DNA of 64,000 nt from Asticcacaulis sp. SL142 (GCF_026625745.1 NZ_CP113061.1:3627001-3691000); one strand, 5' to 3'. Shown: positions 25,863 through 35,783, counted from the stretch's first letter. A program made the numbers and translations. Notes: generated by a model not told the origin, from the sequence alone.

Positions 25863-27071
25863 ATGCTTACCAAATCCAAAGACCTGCGCACCGGCAATCC
25901 GTTATGGCTGTCTAAGCCTAAGCCGCGCATTCCGACCTCAAAACTGACCAAAGATCAGCGCACCGATATCGTCATTATCGGGGCCGGTATTACTGGCGCT
26001 ATGGCCGCTGAATCCCTAAGTGCGGCCGGTTTTAAGATCATTCTGCTTGACCGGCGCGGGCCGCTGAAAGGGGCAACCTCGGCCTCCACCGCCCTGTTGC
26101 AGTATGAGATCGACACGCCGCTGACCGTGCTGTTGGGCCAGATCGGGCGCGATAAGGCCATGCGGGCCTGGCGGCGGTCTAAGCTGGCGCTGGAGAGCCT
26201 TCATGCGCGGATATCGTCTCTGGGGTTGAAATGCGATGTAAAGCCAGTCTGTTCGCTGTTTCTGGCGGGCAATGTTCTGGACGCGGATGGTCTTAAAGAA
26301 GAGGCCAAAAACCGAAATGAAATCGGGCTTTATACCGATTACCTCACCCGCGACATGTTGAAAAACGATCACGATATCCGCCGAATCGCCGCCCTTAAGG
26401 CCTATGATAATCTGTCGGTCAATCCGGTCAAACTGGCCGGTGGGTTTCTGCTCAAGGCCATAGGCCAGGGCGCGCAGGTCTTTGCGCCGGTGACCGCCGA
26501 GAGGGTCGAGACCCACCGCGACGGCGCCGATGTAATCACCGCTGAGGGGCCGGTGATCCGTGCCCGCTACGTCATCTATGCTAGCGGCTATGAGATGCCG
26601 AAAGATATCCGCACCCGTCGCCATAGCCTCAATTCGACCTACGCCATCGCCACCCGCCCACAACCGGATAAGCTGTGGCCGCAGAAATGCCTGATCTGGG
26701 AAGCGTCTGATCCTTATCTCTATATGCGTTGCACGGCGGATGGCCGAGTTATCTGCGGCGGTGAGGACGAGGAATTTGAGGACGAGGACAAGCGTGACGG
26801 GATGCTTACCGAAAAGGTCGCGCGGCTGGAGGCCAAGCTTAAGGACATATTTCCACAGCTTGACACCAAGGCCGATTTTGCTTGGTGCGGCTCATTCGGG
26901 GCCTCAGCCACCGGCTTGCCGACCATAGGCGCGGTGCCGGGTAAGGCCAATGTGTTTGCCATTATGGCTTACGGCGGAAATGGTATTACGTTCAGCCGGT
27001 TAGGGGCGGAACTTCTGACCACGACGCTCACCGGCGGGCAGGACCCCGAGGCGGATTTATTTGAGTTTTGA
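25863..27071 (+). CDS. FAD-dependent oxidoreductase (DAO family)
   Basis: 402 residues from the ATG at 25863. The Rossmann motif VIIGAGITGAMAAESL has the GxGxxG glycines at 40, 42 and 45. The acceptor LLDRRGPLKGATSASTALLQ follows, and the C-terminal FAD contact is DFAWCGSFGASATGLPTIGA, then YGGNGITFSRLGAELL. This is the DAO amino-acid/sarcosine oxidase-like fold; the substrate is unknown. The start is not certain: an in-frame ATG at 25827 would add 12 residues, and neither has a strong ribosome-binding site. It is divergent from Ku and lies 45 bases before the heme oxygenase on the same strand, so the two may form an operon. Confidence 0.88.
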   Translation: MLTKSKDLRTGNPLWLSKPKPRIPTSKLTKDQRTDIVIIGAGITGAMAAESLSAAGFKIILLDRRGPLKGATSASTALLQYEIDTPLTVLLGQIGRDKAMRAWRRSKLALESLHARISSLGLKCDVKPVCSLFLAGNVLDADGLKEEAKNRNEIGLYTDYLTRDMLKNDHDIRRIAALKAYDNLSVNPVKLAGGFLLKAIGQGAQVFAPVTAERVETHRDGADVITAEGPVIRARYVIYASGYEMPKDIRTRRHSLNSTYAIATRPQPDKLWPQKCLIWEASDPYLYMRCTADGRVICGGEDEEFEDEDKRDGMLTEKVARLEAKLKDIFPQLDTKADFAWCGSFGASATGLPTIGAVPGKANVFAIMAYGGNGITFSRLGAELLTTTLTGGQDPEADLFEF

Positions 27072-27116
27072 ATTCGGGGGCTTGCCCGTTTAGACTGTTG
27101 CTGAACGGAGTGCAGC

Positions 27117-27716
27117 ATGAACCAGATCCCGGCGCAGGATAGCCGTGCCAGACGCCTGAAAGCTCTGACCAGCGGGACGCATGATCGGCTGGATAAGGCG
27201 ATTATGGTTGGTGATCCGTTTGCCAACCGCGCGAACTATGCGAAATTTCTGAAGGTTCAGTATCTGTTTCACCGTGATATTGCCGCACTTTATCAGGTAG
27301 CCGAACTGGAGGGTTTACTGCCTGATCTGGTCGGGCGGCGCCGGTTTGAGGCGGTGGCGCAGGATTTGGCCGATCTTGGGGTGGCGGATATTCAGGGACT
27401 TGAGGCCGATCCCGCGCGATTTGTGGCCGGGGAGATCATTGATGTTCCGACGGCCTTGGGGTGGCTTTATGTCGCCGAAGGCTCCAGTCTTGGAGCGGCC
27501 TTTCTGCTTAAATTCGCCGCAAAACTGGGGCTGAATGCCAAATACGGTGCCCGTCATCTGGCGCCGGCGGATGAGGGACGGGGGTTGCACTGGCGCACCT
27601 TTACGGCCGCACTTGACAGCATCGACCTGACGGCGGAAGAAGACGCGCGCGTTGTGTCCGGCGCTGAAGCGGCTTTTGTGAGCGTGCACGCGCGGGTGCG
27701 GCAATTTTTTGACTGA
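27117..27716 (+). CDS. Biliverdin-producing heme oxygenase
   Basis: 199 residues. The proximal heme ligand is His22 in LTSGTHDRLDKAI. The family block ALGWLYVAEGSSLGAAFLLK, with the distal-helix glycines, is present, followed by GRGLHWRTF. The reaction opens heme to biliverdin, CO and iron. Similar proteins supply chromophore to bacteriophytochromes, but no phytochrome gene is in the window. It lies 45 bases after the FAD oxidoreductase. Iron recovery or biliverdin for a distant photoreceptor are both possible. It is convergent with kduI. Confidence 0.88.
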   Translation: MNQIPAQDSRARRLKALTSGTHDRLDKAIMVGDPFANRANYAKFLKVQYLFHRDIAALYQVAELEGLLPDLVGRRRFEAVAQDLADLGVADIQGLEADPARFVAGEIIDVPTALGWLYVAEGSSLGAAFLLKFAAKLGLNAKYGARHLAPADEGRGLHWRTFTAALDSIDLTAEEDARVVSGAEAAFVSVHARVRQFFD

Positions 27717-27737
27717 CTAATCGGCGCCGGTTTTACA

Positions 27738-28586
27738 TCAAGCCAACTGACATAGATCCAGTTCGTTGAAATCGCCGTAGTCGAGGTTCTCCCCGCCCAT
27801 CGCCCAGATAAAGGCGTAGTTGGATGTGCCGGCACCGCAATGGATCGACCACGGCGGACAGATCACGGCCTGCTCATTGGCGGCGATCAGGTGGCGGGTA
27901 TTGTCGGGCTGTCCCATAAAGTGAAACACCCGGTCATTGGCGCCCATATCAAAGTAAAAATAGGCTTCTGAGCGGCGGTCATGCAGGTGCGGCGGCATGG
28001 TGTTCCAGACGCTGCCGGGTTTAAGCAGGGTCAAGCCCAGCAGAAGCTGCGCCGATCGGCAGACGCGCGGTACGATCAACTGATGGATGGTGCGCTCATT
28101 GGAGGTTTCAAGGCTGCCGCGTTCCAGCGGCTGACTGTCCTTAAGGGCAATGCGCACGGTCGGGTAGGGTTGATGCGACGGGGTGGACGCCAGATAAAAG
28201 CGCGCCGGTTTGTCCGGGCTGTCGCTTTCAAACGATACATCACCGCTACCACTGCCGATATATAGCGCATCGAGCGGGGCAAGCGAAAACGCCACGCCGT
28301 CGACGCGCACAACACCCGCGCCTGAACCGACATTGACCACACCCATTTCCCGCCGGTCCAGCAGCGAGGTGCCGGCCGCCGAGGGCGGTTCGGTCAACCT
28401 CGGTAATGCCACCGCCGTGCTGACGGGGGCTGCCCCGCCGATGACGAGGCGTTCCTGATGGACATAGTTGAGCCGGATATCATCGGTCGCAAACAGATCG
28501 GTGATCAAATATCGATCTCGTAGGGCCTTGGTGTCAGCCGTCGCCAGTTGGTCAGGATGGGTGGCGTAATAGGTCTTATGAAACAC
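27738..28586 (-). CDS. kduI: 5-dehydro-4-deoxy-D-glucuronate isomerase (KduI)
   Basis: 282 residues matching KduI over the full length of about 280. The opening [20 protein letters not shown] and the cupin metal-binding segment [18 protein letters not shown] with its His and Glu ligands are clear, as are [20 protein letters not shown] and the ending near [20 protein letters not shown]. The enzyme converts the ring-opened unsaturated uronate from pectin to 3-deoxy-D-glycero-2,5-hexodiulosonate in the cytoplasm. It is the third gene of a tight operon (7-base gap to Ogl, 11-base gap from Ogl to GH105). The next enzyme, KduD, is not in the window. Confidence 0.96.
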   Translation of the reverse strand: MFHKTYYATHPDQLATADTKALRDRYLITDLFATDDIRLNYVHQERLVIGGAAPVSTAVALPRLTEPPSAAGTSLLDRREMGVVNVGSGAGVVRVDGVAFSLAPLDALYIGSGSGDVSFESDSPDKPARFYLASTPSHQPYPTVRIALKDSQPLERGSLETSNERTIHQLIVPRVCRSAQLLLGLTLLKPGSVWNTMPPHLHDRRSEAYFYFDMGANDRVFHFMGQPDNTRHLIAANEQAVICPPWSIHCGAGTSNYAFIWAMGGENLDYGDFNELDLCQLA

Positions 28587-28593
28587 GTTACAC

Positions 28594-29970
28594 TTAACCC
28601 TTCACAGGCGCGCGGGTCGGTTTGACCTCAACCGCATAGACATGGTTGTCACCGTGCATATTGGAGCAGAACACGATCCACTTATCGTCGGGCGTAAAGC
28701 GCAGATTGGGCTCCAGCCGGTAGTCGTGGGCCGACATATCGACCAGACGGGTGGAGGTGAACTTTTCAATGGTGATCAGGTCGTCATCATATGACGGCAG
28801 GTCGGCATCGACGATGGTGACGGCCTCCAGCAGTGATATCCATTTGCCATCGGGCGCGTGAGCCACCATGTCAAAATCACCGCCGTCGCTGGCAAAGGTC
28901 ACCCCGTCATGGGCGACGTTGAAGTGCACGCCCCAGTCGTTTTGTTCGACCCGTTTCCAGACGCGCTTGCCGGTCGCCAGTTCAAGACCTGCGACCCAGA
29001 ACACCTGACCGCGCGGCGTTTGCAGGTCAAACCACAGCCACTTGCCGTCCTGGCTGAAGAACTCATGGCCCCAGATTTCCATATTCATGGTGCGGGTGTG
29101 GACTGAGCGCAGGTTGGTGCCATCAGCATTGATCAGCTTGATGCGATCCACCCGGTGCCACGGCCCTTCCATGCAAAAGCGGATCAGATTCGGATCGGTC
29201 GGTGAAAACTGGGCGTGGCCGATCCATTCTTCGGTGCTGTAGATGACTTTGCGCGTGCCGGTCTTGATGTCGATGGTAAACAGCTCGGCGGGCACACGCG
29301 AGGCCCAGCGCTCCAGCATCCGCACACCCTTCGCCTTGGCGAAGTTGAGCGGCTTACCGTCGGGCCCAAGGGCGGCATATTCGGCCTGACCGAACTTTTC
29401 AAGGCTGTCCTTGTCCTTGGGCTGCAACGGTTTGGCACCGTATGCGACCGTGCCGAGCAGCACCGTGTCGTCAGCGTTCATGGCGCTGATCTGACCGGCA
29501 GGGATGCGGGCGACCTGACGCTTTTTCTTCGTGTCGATATTGATGGCAAAGATGGTCTTGGGCCGGTCGGCGGGCAGGGCCTCACCCGCATCGGTGACGG
29601 CGTAATAGATGTCGCGCGATTTACGGGCGGCGAACAAAAGGTCATTCCCTGCGCCGGTAACCAGCGGTGTCACTTTCCAGGTTTTGAGATCAACCGTCTG
29701 AATGCCGGTCGGCGATTTGATGACCATGATATCGCCCTGCGGCGTGTAGACATGGCGGTAGAAGTACATGCCCTGCGCACCGGCCTCTTCCGACACACGG
29801 ATAATGCGGTGGCCGGTTTTGGGGTCTATCCAATCTTTCGGGATTGGGCCTGCAGGCTTTGCAGGAGTCGCGGGCGCGGTTTGCGCGCTGGCCTGCGTCA
29901 TCGACATACCAATAGCCGAGGCTCCGGCCAGAAAGCCTTTGAGGGCGGTGCGGCGTGTTCCGGTGGTCAT
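28594..29970 (-). CDS. ogl: Oligogalacturonate lyase family protein (PL22-like)
   Basis: 458 residues. The first 30 contain [20 protein letters not shown], a twin-arginine-type signal, so it appears exported, while the classical enterobacterial Ogl is cytoplasmic. The seven-bladed propeller has the family start [20 protein letters not shown] and the metal-binding [20 protein letters not shown], with [14 protein letters not shown] and [19 protein letters not shown] further on. It should split unsaturated digalacturonate or short oligomers into monomers used by KduI (next gene). Gene order is GH105-DUF4861, this gene, then kduI. Confidence 0.93.
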   Translation of the reverse strand: MTTGTRRTALKGFLAGASAIGMSMTQASAQTAPATPAKPAGPIPKDWIDPKTGHRIIRVSEEAGAQGMYFYRHVYTPQGDIMVIKSPTGIQTVDLKTWKVTPLVTGAGNDLLFAARKSRDIYYAVTDAGEALPADRPKTIFAINIDTKKKRQVARIPAGQISAMNADDTVLLGTVAYGAKPLQPKDKDSLEKFGQAEYAALGPDGKPLNFAKAKGVRMLERWASRVPAELFTIDIKTGTRKVIYSTEEWIGHAQFSPTDPNLIRFCMEGPWHRVDRIKLINADGTNLRSVHTRTMNMEIWGHEFFSQDGKWLWFDLQTPRGQVFWVAGLELATGKRVWKRVEQNDWGVHFNVAHDGVTFASDGGDFDMVAHAPDGKWISLLEAVTIVDADLPSYDDDLITIEKFTSTRLVDMSAHDYRLEPNLRFTPDDKWIVFCSNMHGDNHVYAVEVKPTRAPVKG

Positions 29971-29981
29971 GGCGGTACTCC

Positions 29982-32219
29982 TTACTTAACGGGCGCGAAT
30001 GAAAAGGTCTGGGACTTCACAAAGGCGTCCCATGCCTCACGCGATTTGAAATCAAGCCCGCCGTCCCAGGCCGAGCCCATGTAGTAGGTAAAGGGCTTGC
30101 CCGGTGTGACCTTCAGCAGGATCAGGTAGTTTTCAGCGTCCTCAGTGAAGCCTGTGACCATGGCCGGATCAGCGGCGATGGTAATGCCGATGCTGCCGTT
30201 GACGCTGGCCGGTTCCCAGAAGCTCAAAGTCCCGGATTTGGCATCCTTGGTGACGATGCCATTGCCCGCATCGCCTTTGCGTTTGATGATGCCAATGGCG
30301 ACGATCAGCGGATCTTTGGTATCCGAAGAGATGGTCGAGGTCATGCGCGTGAAGTTCGACCCCAGCGGCAGTGAAAACGTCCGTGTCTCCCAGACTTTGC
30401 GCGTTACATCGACCGGCCACGGGCGGTAATCAACCTTGAATTTGGCTTCGTCCCCGCCGGTTTTCAGGATCTCATATGTGCTGAAATTACGCGATGTCCA
30501 CAGCTTATTGTCATACCAGATGCCAAGCCCACCCGCCCCGCGGCCACGCCCGACATCGTAATAATCTAAGCCTTCGCCGCGATCGACGTGGTAGTTCGGG
30601 AACTTAAGCTGGCGGTCCATATAGGGGTAGCGCACGCGCTTCGCCCAGACATCAATGCCGGAGCCGGACGGGGCTTCGCGGGCTTCCAGAGCGGGGCCAT
30701 AGATGCGGTGGGCGACCTTATCATTTTCCCAAAGCAGGTCATCAAACCGGTCGGGCGCAAAGCGGGCGACGGCGCGCGGGGTGTGATCAGCGGGCGGAGT
30801 CAGTTTTTCAACATTGGCCGGGCGTTTTAGCGTGGCCGGATCGTAGGCGAGGGCGCGGGTCGCGCGCATTTCGGCAGCGCGGCGCTTTTTCTCTTCGTCG
30901 CCAATGACCGTCACCGGCGCAATCGGCTGCGGCGTGGTGGCAAAGATCGTGGCTTCATCGTCGCGGGCCGGTTCGGCTTCGGGCAGGGCCTGCGTTGCCC
31001 CATTCAGATTCATGACCTCGATCCCGGCCAACAGATAAGCCCCTGTCGCATAGGGCCCGACATCCTCGGCTTTGGTGGGCACCGGGCGGTCGCCGGTCTT
31101 TTGCGCCGCGCCGATCAGACCGTTGGCCAGGACATGGCGGTTAAGCGCCGCCCAGCCTTTGAGTGCTGACGGTTGATAGGTCGCGCGGTCGAGCAGGCCG
31201 TGGTTGATCCCCCAGGCCAGGGCATAAACAAAGAACGCCGAGCCCGACGTTTCCGCTTCGGGGAAAGACTTCGGATCGTTGAGATCGGTCGCCCACAGGC
31301 CGTCGGGGCGTTGTAAGTCTTTGATGCGGGCCGCCATCTTGGTGAAGGTGGTGACGTAAAACTCGCGGCCCTCAAAATCCGCCGGCATGGACTCCAGCGT
31401 GCGCGCCAGCCCCCCCATGACCCAGCCATTGCCGCGTGACCAGTAGATCGGCTGGCCACCCGCGCCCTTATGATGTTCGTCCTTAAAGCGCTCATCCCGC
31501 AGGAACAGGCGGTCGTCTTCGACCCACAGGCGGGCTGCCGTGCGCCGCCATTCCTTATCCATCGCCTTGAGGTATTTCATATCACCGGTCAGCGCGGTCT
31601 GACGCGCCAGAACGGGCGGGGCCATATAGAGCGCGTCACACCACCACCAGATCAGGCTTTCCGTCTCCTGAGCGCGGTTCAGGTGCGGCACCATGTAATC
31701 CAGACGCTGCTGCAAGGGCATGATCACGCCTTGCTGGCCACGGCGGGCATAGATTTCCTGATAGAGATCACCAATCGCCACATCGTCGGCATTGAGCAGC
31801 AGGCGCTCGGCCCGCGCGCCGCGAAAGGCGTAGTTATAGTGTTCGGCAGTGGCGGTCAAAAACCGCAGAATGTCTGTATTGTCGGACTCGCGCGCCAGAC
31901 GCGCTGCGCCGACATAGAAGGTGGCGGCCACCCAGTTGGACGAAATTTCCGACAGGTTTGAGCCGGTCGAAAGCTGGATGGGGCGGCGGCTCATGTCAGC
32001 GATTTGCGACGCAGCGACATAGTCCAGCGCGGACAAAACGGACTGACGCGACGGGACGCTGGCCGGCGAAAACTCAAGATCGGGTCGTGCGGGGGGGGTA
32101 AGCCAACGGGTCTCAATACCAGCCACCTGAGCAGGGGCGGACGTTTGCGCATAGGCGGGTATCGCGCCGATCATGGCCAGTGACAGGGCTGAGGACAGCA
32201 TAATCGCGCGCATATTCAT
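29982..32219 (-). CDS. GH105 unsaturated uronyl hydrolase fused to DUF4861
   Basis: 745 residues with a signal peptide (MRAIMLSSALSLAMIGAIPA). Residues about 60-400 are GH105 (SNWVAATFYVGAARLA, ADDVAIGDLYQEIY, WWWCDALYMAPP with the catalytic-position Asp195, then YWSRGNGWVMGGLA). Residues about 455-745 match DUF4861 (RFDDLLWENDKVAHRIYGPA, GLDYYDVGRGRGAGGLG, and DGGLDFKSREAWDAFV). GH105 removes the unsaturated uronate left by lyases from pectin or rhamnogalacturonan fragments. DUF4861 has no function known to me but occurs in pectin loci. It begins the Ogl-KduI operon and lies just past the TonB receptor terminator. Joining both in one protein suggests they act on the same fragment. Confidence 0.93.
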   Translation of the reverse strand: MNMRAIMLSSALSLAMIGAIPAYAQTSAPAQVAGIETRWLTPPARPDLEFSPASVPSRQSVLSALDYVAASQIADMSRRPIQLSTGSNLSEISSNWVAATFYVGAARLARESDNTDILRFLTATAEHYNYAFRGARAERLLLNADDVAIGDLYQEIYARRGQQGVIMPLQQRLDYMVPHLNRAQETESLIWWWCDALYMAPPVLARQTALTGDMKYLKAMDKEWRRTAARLWVEDDRLFLRDERFKDEHHKGAGGQPIYWSRGNGWVMGGLARTLESMPADFEGREFYVTTFTKMAARIKDLQRPDGLWATDLNDPKSFPEAETSGSAFFVYALAWGINHGLLDRATYQPSALKGWAALNRHVLANGLIGAAQKTGDRPVPTKAEDVGPYATGAYLLAGIEVMNLNGATQALPEAEPARDDEATIFATTPQPIAPVTVIGDEEKKRRAAEMRATRALAYDPATLKRPANVEKLTPPADHTPRAVARFAPDRFDDLLWENDKVAHRIYGPALEAREAPSGSGIDVWAKRVRYPYMDRQLKFPNYHVDRGEGLDYYDVGRGRGAGGLGIWYDNKLWTSRNFSTYEILKTGGDEAKFKVDYRPWPVDVTRKVWETRTFSLPLGSNFTRMTSTISSDTKDPLIVAIGIIKRKGDAGNGIVTKDAKSGTLSFWEPASVNGSIGITIAADPAMVTGFTEDAENYLILLKVTPGKPFTYYMGSAWDGGLDFKSREAWDAFVKSQTFSFAPVK

Positions 32220-32270
32220 AAGGTAATCCTTTAAGCTATAAACAGATCGATTTTAACGCTGACCTTAAGG

Positions 32271-32305
32271 AAAAAAGGTCCGGCCCCAACGAATCAGGGC
32301 CGGAC
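32271..32305 (-). terminator. Rho-independent terminator after TonB receptor gene
   Basis: A 9-bp stem GTCCGGCCC (32278-32286) and GGGCCGGAC (32297-32305), followed on the minus strand by CTTTTTT. It separates the receptor (stop 32331) from the GH105 operon; partial read-through would allow tuned co-expression. Confidence 0.85.
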
Positions 32306-32330
32306 AGGGCCAGGAGAGTATCCGTTAAAA

Positions 32331-35300
32331 TCAGAAGGTCGTGGTTACACCCACATAGTAACGGCGACCGGAGTACAGAGTATCGAAGACGTATGGGGTA
32401 CCTCCGCCAATGTCACGCAGTTCGTCCGGCGCATAACGGGTGACGGTATCATCCAGCAGGTTCTTGCCTTCGATGAAGAACTCAAGGTTCTTATTGACCT
32501 TATAAGAGGCGCGGCCATCCAGAGACTTTGAGCCGTTCTTATAGACGGGGGTAACCGTCTTGAAGTAACTGGTGGCACCGCCGGCGGGTGGCAGGTCTAT
32601 GCCGATAGCGTTTTGAACCGCTTCGGTAGGCACACGGTTTGTACCTTCGGAAGCGTCGATACGGTTATAGTAGAAGTCCCGTTCCTGATAGGCGATACGG
32701 GCGTTGATACGGCCGTCATCATACCAGAAGTTGATATTGTAGTAGTAGCTTGATTGATTGATCGGAGGCAAAGGCTTGCCGGTCAGCGGATCGACGGCCG
32801 TGTAGCTGGCGTTGTCTTCTGTGGTCGAGTAGTTGAATCCACCGCCTGTATATCTCAGGAAGCTGGGCAGGAACGTAAAGGCGGTACGGGCGGCGACTTC
32901 GAAGCCGGTTTGTTTCAGACCGCCATCGCCATCCCGATAGGTGGGGGCGATATAGGTGTTGCCTTCCAGTTCATATTCCGGAAGCACAACATCATCATCA
33001 GGCCGTCCGGTTTTGACGTCGATAGAGTAGGTTCCAACGCTTACCTGGGTATCGCGGTTCGGATACCATTCCAGCGACAGGTTTTGAGTGGTGGCTTCAT
33101 AGCCTTTAAGCTCCGGGTTGCCGATACGGCCTGAGCATCTCTTTTCGCTGACAGGTTCGCTCTCAACGTCAGCATCGGCATCATTCCAGTAGCCGGGGAA
33201 GGCTACGCCCAGTTCTTCCAGGGTCGCCTGGTCGGCGGCGCTGATGAAGTTACAGGTGGATGCCGATGTGCCGGTAAGCTGGGTCATGCTGGGCCGGGCG
33301 CGTTGTTTTGCGCTCGCATAGCGGATAACCAGTTGATCTTCGATCGGCCAGATCGCCAGGTTGAAGCTCGGCAGGAAGTCTTCGGATTCGCGGGAAATTT
33401 CCGTTGTCCGGCGTGAGACCAGTGTGGTGACCGTCGGGTCGACACCCACAGCACCGGCACGGATCGCGGCAATGTCCACGGGATCAAGCGTGGTTGTCTG
33501 GAAGTTAACCGAAGGGGCCGCCTCAACCTTGATCTTCTGATAGCGGACGCCGAGGTTACCCATGACATCCATACCAAACAGGCGGGTTTCAAAGTCACCC
33601 ATTAGGTAGGCTGACGTGGTCAGTTCTGTGGTCGAGTAGCTGGGGCGCGTATAGGTCTTGCCGTCCGAAGCGATACATTCATACAGGCAATCAAGATTGT
33701 GCGCGCTGAGATCAGCATACTTGCTCAGAGTGCCATAGAAATCATCGAAATCAAACGCTTTCCAGGAATCTATCAGGCTGCCGCGATCGGGCATACCGTT
33801 GAAATAGTTGGCGCCGGGCAAGGTGATCAGGCTGTTGTTGATCAACTCTTCATACTGAGCTCGCGTCAGCATATGTTCCTTTTCCAGTCGATCCTGACTG
33901 GTGCTGATCGTATTGATGGTGGTGGAACCGAACTGACAGTTGGCATTGGTGACGGTCGGGTCGCAGAACTTGACATAGTCAAGGCTTCTGGCGCGAGACA
34001 GGGTGACACCCGGCGCAATCAGGAAGCCACCTTCACGCCATGTCTGGTTCTCACGATTGGTATGAGAGCCACCGAACTTAATGGATTTCAGCGGCCCGAA
34101 ATTATCGAAGCTACGCGTCACATCCATCTGATAGTTCCACTCTTTGTTCTTATCTGCCTGAGGTGTGTACTCAAGACGTGCCGTTGTGCCGGGGTTTTGG
34201 AAGACGCCGGGACGCACGCCGCCCAAGCCTGTTGAACGGTTGTCAGGGGCGGTTGGGTAGTATGACGCGGGGTTGTTCAGATCGAAGTTAGGCACCTCGA
34301 AGGTCCAAAGGCCATTTTCCGGGATCATATAGAAGCGCGCCTGAGGAATGGAGGCGATGATCTTAAAGGCATCGTCTTCGCGTTCACCCTTGGCAAAACC
34401 GTATTGGATACGGGCTTTCGCGACCCACTGATCGCGTTTGAAATCGGCACCGACCTGGGAATAGTGCTGCTCATTGGTGCGCTGAATGTCACGAACCTGG
34501 CTGTCGTAGTTCAAGGTAGTAACGCCGTTACCTCTGATCAGGTCGTACTGCGTGACGTAGTGGTTTTCATTGACCACGACGTTACGCATATTGGTGGACA
34601 ATATGCCGGAGGCGTTGGTCGATCCGGTCGGGGCTATGATTTGCAGGTTATAGGCCTGAAAATCCTGCTTGCGAATATTCGGGTTATATGAGGCAAAAAT
34701 GGTCAGGTCGTCGTTTACACGGTAGTCCGCACGCAACTGGAACGAGGTGCGGGTATCGCGGCGGTTTTCACGACGCATACGTGGCAGGGACGGCGTAAAG
34801 TCTTCCCATTGCGCATAGCAGTTCAGACGGCTGTTGATACCAGTGGTGGGCAGGGCCGCACAACCGGCCTTGGTCGTGACGGCTGCGGCTACCGGGTCAT
34901 ATGGTGTGGTAAAGGATTTTTCCGGCGAATTGTCGTGATCGCCAAAGGGTTGGTAGCCAACCTGCTTGTCCGACACGCTGTTGAAATCGGTTGAGGTGCG
35001 GGCATCGTCATAGGTGGCGTTGAACAAAACCCCCAGACGACCATCAAGGAACTTGCGCGTGAAAATAGTGTTGATGCGCGGCGACCAGTGACCATCCAGC
35101 GTATTCTTTTGATACTGAACATTTAACTTATACAGCGGCTTGGCGAAATCCAGACCGTTACGCTGCTCGATCTTGACCGTGCCGCCGACGCCGCCGGAAC
35201 GCATGTCAGCGGTCTGACCCTTGATGACGTCCACGCTCTTGATCAGATCGGACGACATATCGCCCAGTCCGGTGACCGAACGACCGTTTTGCGAGTCGGT

Positions 35301-35687
35301 TGGCAACATGGACATGCCGTCAACTTCGATGCGGATAAGATCGGCGGCCTGACCGCGGATCGTAAAGCCGCCGGTATCGCCGGAATCGGTGACGTCGAGG
35401 GCCACACCGGCGATGCGGGCGATGGCTTCACCGACGTTCTTGTCCGGGAAGTTGCCGACGTCATCAGCGACGATCGAATCCTGAGTGGTGGCGGCGCGTT
35501 TTTTACGATTGATGGCCGATTGTTCAGCTCTACGGGCGCCGACGACGATAACTTCCTGCACATCGTCCGTGGTGGTGGCTTCCGGTGCCGTCGTCGCAGC
35601 GTCCTGTGCCTGGACGGTTCCCGCCAGCGCTATCGACATCGCCAGCGCCGAAGCGCCCAGCAAATATTTAAATTCCTTGTGTTTCAT
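32331..35687 (-). CDS. TonB-dependent receptor (pectin locus)
   Basis: 1,118 residues, signal peptide LLGASALAMSIALAGTVQAQ. The TonB box-like EVIVVGARRAEQSAINRKKR leads to a plug with GDTGGFTIRGQAADLIRIEV. The barrel ends YSGRRYYVGVTTTF with terminal Phe. It carries four or more Cys in extracellular loops (for example NLDCLYECIASDG), unusual for this class and maybe forming disulfides. There is no STN domain. It has its own promoter region with an operator core shared with the first locus (35741-35751), and lies between the GH28/PL10 pair and the GH105 operon. Likely cargo is an oligogalacturonide or rhamnogalacturonan fragment. Confidence 0.92.
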   Translation of the reverse strand: MKHKEFKYLLGASALAMSIALAGTVQAQDAATTAPEATTTDDVQEVIVVGARRAEQSAINRKKRAATTQDSIVADDVGNFPDKNVGEAIARIAGVALDVTDSGDTGGFTIRGQAADLIRIEVDGMSMLPTDSQNGRSVTGLGDMSSDLIKSVDVIKGQTADMRSGGVGGTVKIEQRNGLDFAKPLYKLNVQYQKNTLDGHWSPRINTIFTRKFLDGRLGVLFNATYDDARTSTDFNSVSDKQVGYQPFGDHDNSPEKSFTTPYDPVAAAVTTKAGCAALPTTGINSRLNCYAQWEDFTPSLPRMRRENRRDTRTSFQLRADYRVNDDLTIFASYNPNIRKQDFQAYNLQIIAPTGSTNASGILSTNMRNVVVNENHYVTQYDLIRGNGVTTLNYDSQVRDIQRTNEQHYSQVGADFKRDQWVAKARIQYGFAKGEREDDAFKIIASIPQARFYMIPENGLWTFEVPNFDLNNPASYYPTAPDNRSTGLGGVRPGVFQNPGTTARLEYTPQADKNKEWNYQMDVTRSFDNFGPLKSIKFGGSHTNRENQTWREGGFLIAPGVTLSRARSLDYVKFCDPTVTNANCQFGSTTINTISTSQDRLEKEHMLTRAQYEELINNSLITLPGANYFNGMPDRGSLIDSWKAFDFDDFYGTLSKYADLSAHNLDCLYECIASDGKTYTRPSYSTTELTTSAYLMGDFETRLFGMDVMGNLGVRYQKIKVEAAPSVNFQTTTLDPVDIAAIRAGAVGVDPTVTTLVSRRTTEISRESEDFLPSFNLAIWPIEDQLVIRYASAKQRARPSMTQLTGTSASTCNFISAADQATLEELGVAFPGYWNDADADVESEPVSEKRCSGRIGNPELKGYEATTQNLSLEWYPNRDTQVSVGTYSIDVKTGRPDDDVVLPEYELEGNTYIAPTYRDGDGGLKQTGFEVAARTAFTFLPSFLRYTGGGFNYSTTEDNASYTAVDPLTGKPLPPINQSSYYYNINFWYDDGRINARIAYQERDFYYNRIDASEGTNRVPTEAVQNAIGIDLPPAGGATSYFKTVTPVYKNGSKSLDGRASYKVNKNLEFFIEGKNLLDDTVTRYAPDELRDIGGGTPYVFDTLYSGRRYYVGVTTTF

Positions 35688-35740
35688 GGTTTCCTACCCC
35701 TTTTTTTGGTGATGGTTTTTTGGTGGTTCAATCGTCGCGC

Positions 35741-35751
35741 TACCGGTGTCA
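35741..35751. promoter_or_regulatory. Third copy of the LacI-type operator core
   Basis: TACCGGTGTCA, 53 bases upstream of the TonB receptor start, matches the centre of the two perfect 17-bp operators at 12750 and 12836. The outer bases differ (CGCTACCGGTGTCATTT), so it is a weaker match. Confidence 0.55.
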
Positions 35752-35783
35752 TTTTATGTAGCGCGGTTATGGGCTAATGGCCT

